Shown here: in pieces, positions 32,914 through 43,797 of the stretch
Position numbering within the stretch: the stretch's first letter is position 1
Layout: each line of letters opens with the position of its first letter
Assembly (NCBI GenBank): GCA_019633425.1
Contig: WSUB01000072.1
Location: 62,001 to 126,000, forward strand
DNA length: 64,000 bases
Source: Tulasnella sp. 424
Taxonomy: Eukaryota > Basidiomycota > Agaricomycetes > Cantharellales > Tulasnellaceae
Direction of reading: 5' to 3'
The notes under the pieces: generated by a model
Seen by the model: the letters and a program-made list of their open reading frames with translations, nothing else
The model's database searches: none
Told to the model about the DNA's origin: nothing
Position numbers and translations under genes: made by a program

Positions 32914-34971
32914 TTAGACCGCGTGCATGACAAGGGTAACATCTTGAGCTCTGGCGCTGCCCGCGTAAAGAGTGACCTGCGTTGTGCCGCTCGGAACCTA
33001 GGAGATGAAAATCAGAATGTGCCAGCAAGCGTGGAGATTGATGAGAGGCCGTACCGAGTCTGCGGTGAACGCGGTCGATCCAGAATATGTGAGCAACAAG
33101 GAGCCACCGGAACTTGTCTGCACGAAGGGCAATGTGGGTTAATTCAAAGTAATTAGCAGTCAGTGAAGTTAAGACTTACGACAGTGAAGACCGACGCCGT
33201 GGTGACAGAGCTACTGCATGTAAGCCCACTGCTACTGATTGCGCATTTGCCCTTTGAGCTGGTGAGCGTAAATCCACTGCCAGATGTCGTTGCCGTCAAT
33301 GTCGCGCATGTCTGGGTACTCCAGGTCCCCGCAGATAAGAGACATCCAACAGAGCTACCGCTCGAGGTCGTCGCGGTGATTGTGGACTTGGAGGGAGCCG
33401 CAGTTCCAGTGGGAGACTAGATGAGAATGAACATTAGTGTCGAGCCGTGACAGATAATGGCACGTTAAGAATTACAGAGCTGGTCGTTGTCGTTGTGCCA
33501 GTCGACCCGCCAGATTTAGGAGGGTACTTGATTCCCGAGCTGGGGCATGAGCCCGATGATGGGGCGTCTGAAGACCAAGTCTAAGTCTCAACCGCTTCCA
33601 GACCACCCTAAGGCTTACCGATCGGCACCAACGTCCCATCGATGAGAGAACCTTTCAAGTTGAAGTAGTACGAGATTTGGTTCAAGGTGGAGGAGGTGCA
33701 GTCCAATGACGGTGTGTATCCCTTAAACGACGAGGTTTTTGAGGAGGCGTTCCCGAGGTGAGGCATGCTAAATCCGAAAGACTCACAGTCGAGGCCTTAA
33801 TCGCGTTAGCCAGCGTAGTGTAGGTATACGTATTGGAACTTGAGGGAGTGATACCCGCAGCTGACAGATACTGGTAGGTCGGAAGGCTCTACAGACAGAC
33901 GCGATTAGGTTCAGAACAGCGAGTGGAGGTTGGGTTCTTACTTGGAATGTGTCGACAGCTCGTTGGAAGTAGTAAGCCGCCTAGGAGAGGTTCAGTTGCG
34001 TCTCAAGGGTATATCCCGGACCAAACGTACGTCGGTGCCAGTGGTGCTCCCAGAGGGCAAGCAAGTAGGTCGGATGGTGGTCATGCAGGTCCCGTGCTAT
34101 CGGGGGTAAAATATCAGGTGGCGTGTAGGATTAGATGGCGATTCGCTCACCTTGTCCCACTCGTGCTATAGTTTCCCAGAACGGGTGAGGGTCGCGTCAT
34201 AGGCTCATAGCAAACGTGGGCAAGGAGTACTTACCTCCCAGAAGCTCTCGTTGTCACCGTTGATGTCCACCCAATACTGAAGAAAGCAATTAAGCCATAC
34301 GAATGGATAGAGTATCAATGGGGAATTGGTCATACCTGATTCATATAAGTCAACAAAGAGGACTTTCCATTGTTTTGGAGGACTTGTGTAATGCTAGCAT
34401 AGTTTCGAGACGCATCGCAGTTCGAGTCGTACGTGCCGTCACCTAGGGCCTCTTGCTTAGTAAGGCGGTATGAAGAGAATGGACGTCGATAATCTTACAG
34501 CTAAAGAGAGAAGCAGTGAGGAGAGGCGTCAATGAAGGTACGAGGCAAGCTAAAGGGGTTGACCTACTGATCGGGCCAAAGACCATGGATCGTCTACAGC
34601 CAAGTAAGTCCACAATGAATATGCAGACCTAGTGATATAAAGGGTACTGACCCAGCTATTGGTCGGCCCAGTGCTTGGATTCGTATCCCAGAATTGCACC
34701 TGGACGAGTTGACCCTGGAACGATATTCGTAAGCACGGCATCCAAGAAATGCAGGTTTCAGTTAACAAACCCCGGGAGCCTCAAAGCAGCAAAGGTTGCT
34801 CTGGGTGGTGGTATTATGACAGGTCTGTGGTCCGCTTGTTCCGCACGACGTCCGAGCAACGAGCTCCGAGCCAGAGAAGCGGGTGAACTCGGCAAGGAAA
34901 GGAGTAGCTGAGCCAAGGGTGGCGAGAGCAAGGATCGAGAGAGCCTGAGAGACCATAATCTTTGAATTCAT
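32914..34971 (-). CDS. Secreted ribonuclease T2 with C-terminal accessory domain
   Basis: Cleaves single-stranded RNA through a 2',3'-cyclic intermediate. A signal peptide (MNSKIMVSQALSILALATLG) leads to CGTSGPQTCHN and CCFEAPGG. CAS-I is TIHGLWPDHCDGTYD and CAS-II is FWEHEWDKHGTC, with both catalytic His and the Glu present. Further on are PTYQYLSAAGI and ISYYFNLKGSLIDG, then a Ser/Thr/Gly linker and the fungal RNase T2 C-terminal domain (GKCAI to VPSGTTQVTLY). I count 15 exons. Exon 7 is 15 nt (HEWDK, 34151-34165). A 2-nt exon at 34499-34500 is needed to complete the DHCDG sequence. The stop is at 32914-32916. The likely role is extracellular nutrition or vacuolar RNA turnover. Confidence 0.92.
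34499..34500 (-). other. Predicted 2-nt microexon (CT) in RNase T2
   Basis: On the minus strand it is bounded by acceptor TCTCTTTAG and donor GTAAGA. The upstream exon (34568-34593) ends GATCA and the downstream exon (from 34442) begins GTGACGGC. Including CT gives Asp-His-Cys-Asp-Gly, the CAS-I consensus. Skipping it gives an immediate TGA. Extending the exon downstream also hits a stop. Confidence 0.7.
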
Positions 34972-35711
34972 GACCAGTGCTGGGCTCTCTCTCTGGACGT
35001 TTTAAAGGGTGTCCGCAACCCCGTTCGACGTGATGGCGGCCGAAGATAAAATTGGATATGCCAAGTCCATGCGGTTGCATCGAAGGTTCGTCGAACAACA
35101 TTGCTGCGCAATGAATAGGAGAGATGTGGAAGGTACGTTCGAAAAGGGCAACGACGGGACGCTGACAATTCAAGGCAGGCGCCGTTACCACTTTTGTCGA
35201 ACGTGTTGGGCAGGGGTTGACAGGTGCCACATGTACGTACAGACGAAGAACAAGTAACCTCGAAGATAAAGAGGATATCCATGCGGGTACTGGCATCGGA
35301 GCGCTTCCTCAGTCCATAAACGGCTTCGAGGCGGCGCGCTCGGTACCTGTACCTTCCAAGCTTAACCGTCGGGACCCCATTGACAACTCAAATCCAAGCC
35401 ATGACGTCGACCGTATAGATAAGGAAAGCGGTTCAGACGCACGTTGGCATCAGAGCTTTACATTGGGGTAAGCGTTCGGAATATCAAGCACGCGGTCGGC
35501 AGAAGACCTCTGAAATCGAAGCTTTGTTACGAGAGATTGGAGGCGGCGCACTAACAGCAGAGGAGGGACTGAAAATTTAAAATAAGAGTCTCATAAAATG
35601 CTTTGCGCCCGTTTTTTGAATCGTGTTGGGCAGAGAAAATGGCTTGGGAGGCGGAGGCCTACAGCGGGAGCAAAGAGGGAACGGAGATAACGGGATAATT
35701 TGCCCCGTCAC
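34972..35711. other. Intergenic between RNase T2 and the JmjC gene
   Basis: About 740 bp holding two divergent promoters. Open frames of 80-160 codons exist on both strands here, but none has a recognisable domain and they overlap one another. Confidence 0.4.
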
Positions 35712-38700
35712 ATGCGGCCACCGGTAGCAACCGTCGGAATCGTCGACTGTTCCACTACTCACTCTGCTAGCGCTGCGCCATCCATGGAAGCTATGGAAGC
35801 CGACGCCTCCTCTGCGTCGACGGCTGGACCTTCCAGATCACCAACACCCCCCAAAGAACCCCTACTCCCAGCTCAACCAGCTTTCTTCTATCCCGGAGGA
35901 CACAACGCGGCTCACCAAATCCGTGAAGGCGAAATCCTCAGTCCAGATCAGGATCCTTTTGCGACCCGAGGCATCCCAGTCTTCAAGCCCACCTATGAAG
36001 AGTTTCAAGACTTTGAGAAGTACATGGAGAGGATAGAGCCTTGGGGACGTAAAAGCGGCATTGTCAAAATAATCCCCCCAGACGAGTGGTGCGTATGCCT
36101 CTCCGTCTCTTTTACCCCTGACTGCCCGTGAAATTCCCCGTCCGTATCTCAACCTCATTCCCTCCAGGTCTAATGCACTGCCACCCGTCAACCCCCTCTT
36201 ACCCGACCTCAAGCTCAGAAACCCCATCGAGCAACATATGCTCGGCCAGTCGGGTCTCTTCCGTCAAAGCAATGTTGAGAAACGGAGAACTCTGAGTCTC
36301 AAGGATTGGGCGGAGCTCTGCAACAAACCGGAACTGAGAGCGAAACCCATCAAAAACGGCGAAGTGCAAACAAGAGTTCTCCGTGCAACACCAAAGAAAC
36401 CAACGAGGAAGAGTCGGAAAGTTAAGGAAGAACCGAAAGAAGAGGACATTGTAGAGCAAAGCACCGCTCTACCGGATGAAGATGACGATGCCGGCCAAGC
36501 AACCAAGAAGACCCACAGCCCCAATGTTACTTCGAACTATCCTACGCCCCAAGCAACTCCCAAGAATGACGTTCCAGAGAAGCCCGAGGAATCGAACGCA
36601 GCTACAGCACCTGCGGCACCTGAAGTAACGGAGGACCCCTTCTTTGCGTCCTTCGACCCAAAGAGTTCTTGGCTACCCGAGGAGACCCACCCAGAGGACT
36701 ACACTCCAGACGCCTGCCGAGAGCTCGAGAGGCTGTTCTGGAGGACCTGCGGTCTAGGCACTCCCCCACTGTACGGTGCTGATATGGCAGGCTCCTTGTT
36801 CACGGACGACACCAAAGAGTGGAACGTTGCCAACCTTCCCTCGTTCCTCTCTCGGCTATGCAAGAACAAAGCCATCCCAGGAGTCAATACACCATACCTT
36901 TACTTCGGGATGTGGCGAGCTACGTTCGCTTGGCACGTCGAAGATATGGACCTGTATTCGATCAACTACATCCATTGGGGAGCCCCCAAGTACTGGTACG
37001 CCATCCCAAGTGGGAGAAGCAAGGCGTTTGAAGGTGTCATGAAAGGATTGTTCCCCGGGGACGCTACCGGCTGTCCGCAATACCTCCGTCACAAGTCATA
37101 CCTTGCATCACCAACACTTCTCGCCGGATCCTCATGTCGTCCAAACACCCTCGTTCAGCACCAAGGAGAATTTGTAGTCACTTACCCAAGGGGTTATCAC
37201 GCAGGATTTAACCTGGGGTTGAACTGCGCCGAGAGCGTCAACTTTGCTCTGGAAAGCTGGATCGAGCTGGGGCGTAAGGCTGGTGTCTGTACCTGCGTCG
37301 GTGACAGGTGAGAGGATAATCCATTTGGAATTAGTTCACCGACTAATATTTGGTTCGTCTCAAGCGTTCGTATTGATGTCGACGCGCTCCTGAATGGGGC
37401 CGAAGAACAGCGGGACGAAGAGCATGCTGCCGCTGAAATGGAGCGGAAGCGAAAACGCGAGGATGAACCCAACGAAGAAGATGGTGCCGACCGACCAAAG
37501 CGAGTCAAGAAAATCACCATCAAGTTTGACCCATCGGAACCTCCTTCATCGACGGCTGATACATCAGGCAATCAGTCGCAAGACACTCGGCCCCGTGTAC
37601 GGCTGCCTCCGATGCCTCCGACACCGTGCTGCCTCTGTGCATCAAGTTCGGAGGAAGGCCTTCTCCGTGTTCACGATCCACCTCAGCCTTCTGCTGCTGC
37701 TCGACCATTCACGACGAAAAACGCTCAAGGAAACAGTGTCACGCTCTGGAGGGCGCACGAAAGATGCGCTAGGGTCATACCGGATACCTGGGTAGACGAA
37801 CTCAATGGCGAGAAGGTAGTGTTTGGAGTCGATGCAATTGACAAAGATAGATGGGCTTTGGTAGGTCTGTGCCACGTCGTCACAAACAGTGATATCTGAT
37901 GGAACCTGCCTCACAGAAATGCTGCGTTTGCACTCGAACCACCCTCAAGACGCACGGCGCGAAGATACAGTGCACCAGAGGCAAATGTATCAAGGCCTTC
38001 CATGTCACCTGTGCTGCCACCTGCGGTGATATGGTCTACCGGGAACTCGAAGAAGTGGAGAAGGAGGTTGTTTTACTGAACTCGTCTCCGGACAAGTCCG
38101 GCGTCCCGATCGCAAGCGATGCTCCAGCTGAAGACACTCCTGCGTCATCAGCGCAAAGAGTGATCAAGAGTATCAAGAAGCCTGCCGTCGAAGTTTTGTG
38201 CAGCCAGCACAACCCTGTATGTTGGAATAACCCCTGCTCGCCTCCGCGAATGCTAACGGTGTTTCTGGCATAGGTTAACGTGGAGCGCAAGAAACAAGCG
38301 AAAGCGGACCAGATTCGCCAAGATGCAATTGCGCTTGAACCGGAGTCGCGTATCAAGATTCGCACCAGCAGTGGAGTGTATGAGGTCATGGTCGTCAGCG
38401 TTGATTCCGTGCGCGAGACCGTCGCTGTTGCTTGGGGAGGTCATCGGCGTGAGTTTTCCTGGAAGAGCGTTGTTTGGGGCGACCTCGCCCCCGGAACAGT
38501 TGTGAAGAAGGCTGACGAAGACATGCTTCCTCGTGAGTGTGGGTCGTGAAGACTGGTATAGTAGTAGTTCTGATGATACCTTCCCAGCGAGAAACTATGC
38601 TCCCGTTCATCCTCCAACTCAGCAACCCCAACCCTCGACCAAACCTCAGGCGAACTCCCCAGTCCTGTCGACTAACCCGTCTCAATCGACCGCATCGCAA

Positions 38701-39171
38701 TCGGTTCCAAAGCCAACACCCGCAGTCGCACCCCACCAAGCTCCGTATGGCTATCCTTATTTGCACCCGCAATACCCAGTTCCTGGTCATCCTTCGGCAT
38801 ACCCCTATGGATCCGCTTACTCCTATTACCGAACACAAATGGTATACTACAATCCACCTCAGTCAAGTCCTGGAACAACTCAAGGGGCATCACAACCGTC
38901 CCCGCAGACCCCCCCATGGCCCCATTATCCTCCGGGCTATTATGCGGCTTATGGACATCATGGAGCATACTATCCTCCTTATCCAGCTTACGTGCCACCT
39001 CCTGGACATCCGAATTATTACAATCCCCATGCTCATTACAACGCAGGGGCAGTGGCTGCGCAGCCACCCACCGCAGCTCAACCACCTGCGACTAGCTCCA
39101 CACCCGCAGCGGCTCACCCGACGCCAACTTCTTCCAAAGCCGTTTCAGTCTCTGGATCGGGGACCACTTGA
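35712..39171 (+). CDS. JmjN/JmjC histone lysine demethylase with extended PHD finger (KDM4-like)
   Basis: An Fe(II)/2-oxoglutarate dioxygenase of the KDM4/Rph1/Gis1 group, probably acting on methylated H3K9 or H3K36 in the nucleus. JmjN spans about residues 78-130 (GIPVFKPTYEEFQDFEKYM, KIIPPDEW). A charged linker follows, then JmjC: YLYFGMWRATFAWHVEDMD (His and Glu iron ligands), YSINYIHWGAPKYWYAIP, and the second His in YPRGYHAGFNLG, then NCAESVNFA. Next come a nuclear-type basic stretch, an extended PHD (CCLCASS, KCCVCTRTT, CIKAFHVTCA) and a Tudor-like strand region (IKIRTSSGVYEVMVVSVD). The tail is Pro/Tyr-rich. An apparent frame break near 38533 is a normal 55-nt intron (38533-38587; GTGAGT, branch CTGAT, TTCCCAG). 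A start at 35784 is an alternative. Confidence 0.9.
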
Positions 39172-39404
39172 GCTGCTGGAACCCTCTTCTTTAATACATA
39201 CACTCCCCACTCTTGTTTTTGTTGTAATCCCATTCTGACCTCTTTAACTTTGTGACTTATTCTTCCTGATGTATATGTAGTTACTGGCTAACCGGACAAT
39301 CCCGCCTGAAATTTATTTCGTGGGCAGGAGGCCTCCCCACTCATCTATTCGATTGTACTAAAAGAGTGAAACCGATACTGGGGCATTACCAGAACCACAA
39401 TAAT

Positions 39405-42400
39405 TCAAGACGCCAAAGCCTCCTGTACCTGCTTTAGAACTGCTGGGTCGACCTTTTCTGTGAACGCCTGATCGAAAGTCATTTTCCCCATCCTCGCTTC
39501 CGTTATCTTCAGCTTTTCGGCGATGTACTTGGTCAACTTGATCGTTTGAACTGGGTCTTTTATCCAGAGCTGGAATCTCTGAATGAGCCTCTGTTTAACG
39601 GTCCCTCGAACAGTTTACGTACTGTTCTCCTTCGCTCTTCTTCAAGGGTATTTTCGGTGCCCCTCATCCAGTAATGTGGGGGTTCGCTGCCGTCGTTCCA
39701 ATAGGTGTGAAGAGGGCTGCTTCGGTGAACGGTCACTACCACGATACAACACCTCCACAGCTGTCACCGTTACTTACGGATTCTCTGGATCGTCGGCTTC
39801 CGCTTCTTTGATCTCTCCAAGTACGTCCAGCCAAATGTTACTGATCTCGGTCGCTAGACGGTCCATGACTTGGGGCTGGCCGGTTGTCGTGAGGTTCGCC
39901 ATGCTCATTGCGGTCATTTTCCGGTGTCGTGACTCGGCCATGCTGTCAAACTGAATCTAATGTGAGCTGTGAGGAAAGAAGCCGTAAACGGTAGAAACAG
40001 ACGTTTCTCCACCAGACGTCCATTAGGTTGTTGAAGACTTGCTCGGGTGTTTGGGAGAGGGCTGGTGCTGCGCTTGCGACCAGCTGAACGAAGACATCGG
40101 GATCTTGCAGAACCATTCGGGAAAACAAGTAGAAGTGATCGCAAAGGACAGATACGCTGCCCTGTTGGATGAAGGTGGTGAGAAGCCCTTCGAACACTCG
40201 CAAGACACCATCAACACCCACCTTCGAGGCCAATGCATACCGAAGCAGACTTGCAAAAAGACCGCTTGAATGCATTGCTTCGGCCCATGATATTGCCGAC
40301 CCGGAAAGCTGTATCAAAAGCTCGAGGGACTCTGTCAGGTCCTTAATGGATGTTGCTAGGGCTTGTTGGTGGGCGGTGGCGTATGCGGAAAGGAGCTGCT
40401 GAGAGCAGAGCTGCAACAAAATTTGAGCCAAGTAGGTCAGGGCAACTGACGGTCGTTTCCTTACCTGAAGGATCAAGGGGCAATCAATGAGGTAGTAGCT
40501 TTCAAGGAGATGATTCGAGTTCGATTGGGCGTCCATGTCCGACCCTAGAGTCTCGACCAGCGGAGGTAAGAGATCCAGTAAGCCCGGTTGATTTGGTTGC
40601 AAAGAGGGGCAATTCCGGATAGCAGCTTCCCATAAGCTCAGAGAATCTATGTCCAACTGCGCTCGCGCCTAAATGGAGGTAATGAGAAGGTCGTCTCGAC
40701 AAAATCATGTGACGTCCTTACCCCAGGAGACATCCCTTGCTGGACCAGCATCACAACCAACGGGTGGAGTATCACAGATTGCTCCCTCGACGCCTTGTCG
40801 CACTCGTTAATCCTAAAGCTATTCCTAGCAACGCGATGGGACCCACCTCGACCAAATCCTTGACAAAGATGAGGATCTCTTGTTTCAGCAAGTATTCCAA
40901 ATCGGCTTCGGTCCCTGCTCGAAAGGCGCGTCAGAGAAAAGAAGCTTGTTATCGAGATATAACCCGCCGTACAAAGAGCTGGCAATGGTTCGGCAATGGG
41001 TTGCAACAACGGAACAATCTGTGAGCGAGAAGAATGAGTAATGACATCTCAAATCAACATGAACACCTTACGCGGGGACCCGCCGCGCCAACAATGCTGT
41101 TCATCGTCTTGAAAACACGGCGCTTGCTTTCAACCGTTTCCGATTCGCTGATGACCGGGTAAAGATTGGCAAGGAAACGTTCTAGGAAGGGGTGGAAACT
41201 TTCGATATCAAAGTCGTTGTTCTGGAGGGCGAGCGATGATGACTGGGTCAGTAAAAATGCGCGTAGCGATTCCTTCTCATCCCTACCTCTACGCAATCTC
41301 GGAGAGCAATGACAGCAGCCTGTCGAACAGCAGAGTCCGAGCCGGCCGAACGGTCTGTCAGTACCGCAAGAAGAACCTCCCACACTTTGACATGTACGGC
41401 CAGTGGACGAGAGTCGTCATGATGCCACTTGCCCAGTAGCCAGGCTATCCGTCGTTTAAGTAGTCGGTATTCAGGGTTCGTATTTCGAGCTTCTGCTTCT
41501 AATATGGGTAGCCACTCGTCCAGGTTGATGGTGCCTTTCATGCGGCCGGCGCAGCGGCCGAGAGCGCAGTAAATCGCTTCTCGCTGGAGAATGCCATTGA
41601 GGTCGGTTGGTGGGGATGCTACCATTGCAAGCCAGTTAAATACTCGAGTAAAATGAAGAGGGAATGTGCTCACTGATGATGCTTTGGAAGAGCTGTTGAA
41701 GTAGCGGAGTGACATAGTCAGGATATTGTATAGCGAGCGCCATCAGGACTCTCTCCGCACACGGCTGGTAGTAGCAAATTAGTGTCCCGACATAGTACCA
41801 AATAGACCAAGGGTACTCACCCGGATATCGAACTCCCATTGGTCGTTTTCCTTGTCCTCAGCATTGAGGAATTCCTCGGGGTCACCCTCCCATCTCTCCA
41901 AGTCAGAGGGTTTGAGGGGAATGTAACGCGTGATCAAAAGTGACACTGCATCGGTGACCATTGACTGAGATAGAGTCTCTAAAATAGAATGACTTGGTCA
42001 GCCTTGGAGAGGGAGTTGTCTATATACAAGGGCGGCCATACCAACATGCCTATCCGCATCCATCGAATCCTCCTTCTTCCTTGGAGACCACTGGGACAGA
42101 CTGTCCTTGAAAATTGCCATTCCCTGTATCACCAACGGAACGGGATATGGAACCAAAGGAGATTCTGCCATAGAGGTTTGAGCGTATATATCTCCAAGAT
42201 ACGTTCAAGGACTTACCTGTGATGAGGTCCTCGTTAGCCTGTGCCGTCTCAGCCACTTTCGACCAATACCACATGACGAGGTCCGTTGAGCCGGGGAGAA
42301 CAACGAAGCGAGCCGTGGCAGCCGTTTGCATCTTTCTGAAGGACTTGCCCAGACCGCGGACTAGTTTGGTGAGGAGTTCGAGACATTGGGCAGTAATTGC

Positions 42401-43499
42401 GTCAGGGGAGCTTCCGGCAACTTGTACTGCGCCCATTCGGTAGTTCCACATCTGTTGCACTGTTGCAGAAGAAGCGGAAAAGAAGTCGCGGAACTGAAAA
42501 GAGGCTGAAGTTTAGAGCCGGATGTTGCTATTCAACAGTCATGTGAGACACTTACCGCCTGTTCTTCCTCAGGGCTGAGCTTCTTCGTCCGTCCCCAAGC
42601 CCATAGCATCATTTTCGACCAGCATTTCCAACTTAGGCGAGTTATTTCAACATCGTATACTGTGGAAGGTTGATTTATTGTGGCGGGCGTGAGACTTGTA
42701 TTGAGGAGCGCCGTTAATTGCTCCACCAAGGGCGCTAGAAAGGGGTATACTTTCGCAGACGCCTGAGGGAACGATAGTCATAGTGATGAGAACCTCCTTT
42801 GTAGCCATCGAGTATAAGGGGCCGTACCTTGGTGCAGATCTGTGTTCCGATTGGGCTCCTCATTGAAACGAACTCCTTGAGCACGGCGTTGAGCAAGCCT
42901 AACGATCGTCGACTTCGCAGTAGCACCCCTTCGTCCGGCGAAGGGGACGCTAATCGGGCTTGAACATTAACTTGAATATGGCCCATGATGGTATCAAGAA
43001 GGTCGGGCCAGCGGTTCGGAAAGTCGACACGTGCGGCTTTTGCCAACATCATTTGATTATTCCTTGCAACCTTGACAACAGGAAAAACAGGTCAGTCGCT
43101 ACCTTGGAGTCATTGGACTCAACGTCGGCGCCACCTACCACCTCATCCGTTTCGTCAATAAACAAGAAAACGTTCTGGCGTAGCTGAACAAGGTCTTCCT
43201 CTGACGTCTTGGCCCTCGATTTCCACTGTAGCTGCGTGTTGTTCTTTGCCTGCACGATCGCTTGCTGCCTAATTTTCTAATATGTTGATTTTTCTCCTAA
43301 CTGCGTTTAGGATCAAACTGGGCGGCACGTACCGAACAACCGGGTCAATATCCCGTCGTAGAGCAATCTGCTGCAATTTGAGCAGCATGCCCTGGCCTTT
43401 GAGCATCTCTTGAAGCGCCGCTTCGTTTTGCTTCATCGCACTCGGGCCCTCAGTAACATACTTCAGAATTGCCGCGTAAAGTTCGTCAACAGAAGCCAT
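39405..43499 (-). CDS. KAP120: Importin-beta family karyopherin (IPO11/Kap120-like)
   Basis: A nuclear transport receptor of HEAT repeats. The start MASVDELYAAILKYV (43499) opens the N-terminal Ran-binding region. QQAIVQAKNNTQLQWKS, the LRQNVFLFIDETDEV helix and NNQMMLAKAARVDFPNRWPDLL follow the importin-11 pattern (family: arginine/tryptophan-rich second repeats before RxDWPxxWPxLL). Helical repeats fill the rest, and the protein ends DQAFTEKVDPAVLKQVQEAL with stop at 39405. At least a dozen exons; several starts in the region are splice-derived. Yeast Kap120 imports ribosome assembly factors and human IPO11 imports UbcM2 and PTEN. Which cargo applies here is unknown. Assignment to IPO11 rather than another karyopherin is likely, not certain. 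Confidence 0.8.
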
Positions 43500-43797
43500 G
43501 GTCGTTGCAAAAGTAGGTATAAGACGAGTGAAAGAAGCCCTGCAGAAGTTTGCGGGCACGCAGAAGGTGACGGAGGTGAAGGGATTTCGCGTGTTCTCCC
43601 TATTTGTACCGGTTTGGTTACCCCTTGCGGCGAACTCATTTCCTTCCTCATGGGGGAAGCGCTGGCAAACGCGACTGGTGTGCGATTTGACAGACAGAAC
43701 GAAAGCGAGTACAGGGAATTAAAAGGCTACAAAAATTAAAGATTACTAAAATAGTATGACGCAAGAAAATACTGTCGAAATGAGTCCAATAGATCCA

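Noticed and set aside
38521..38600. Frame break in the JmjC gene, with a CGTGA direct repeat 13 nt apart, suggesting an insertion
   Set aside because: Explained by an ordinary 55-nt intron (38533-38587) that joins the two frames in phase.
42900..43500. Exportin-1 (CRM1) as identity of the 39405-43499 karyopherin
   Set aside because: The CRIME-domain and central HEAT motifs of CRM1 are not seen; the ARVDFPNRWPDLL segment and overall layout fit importin-11/Kap120 better.
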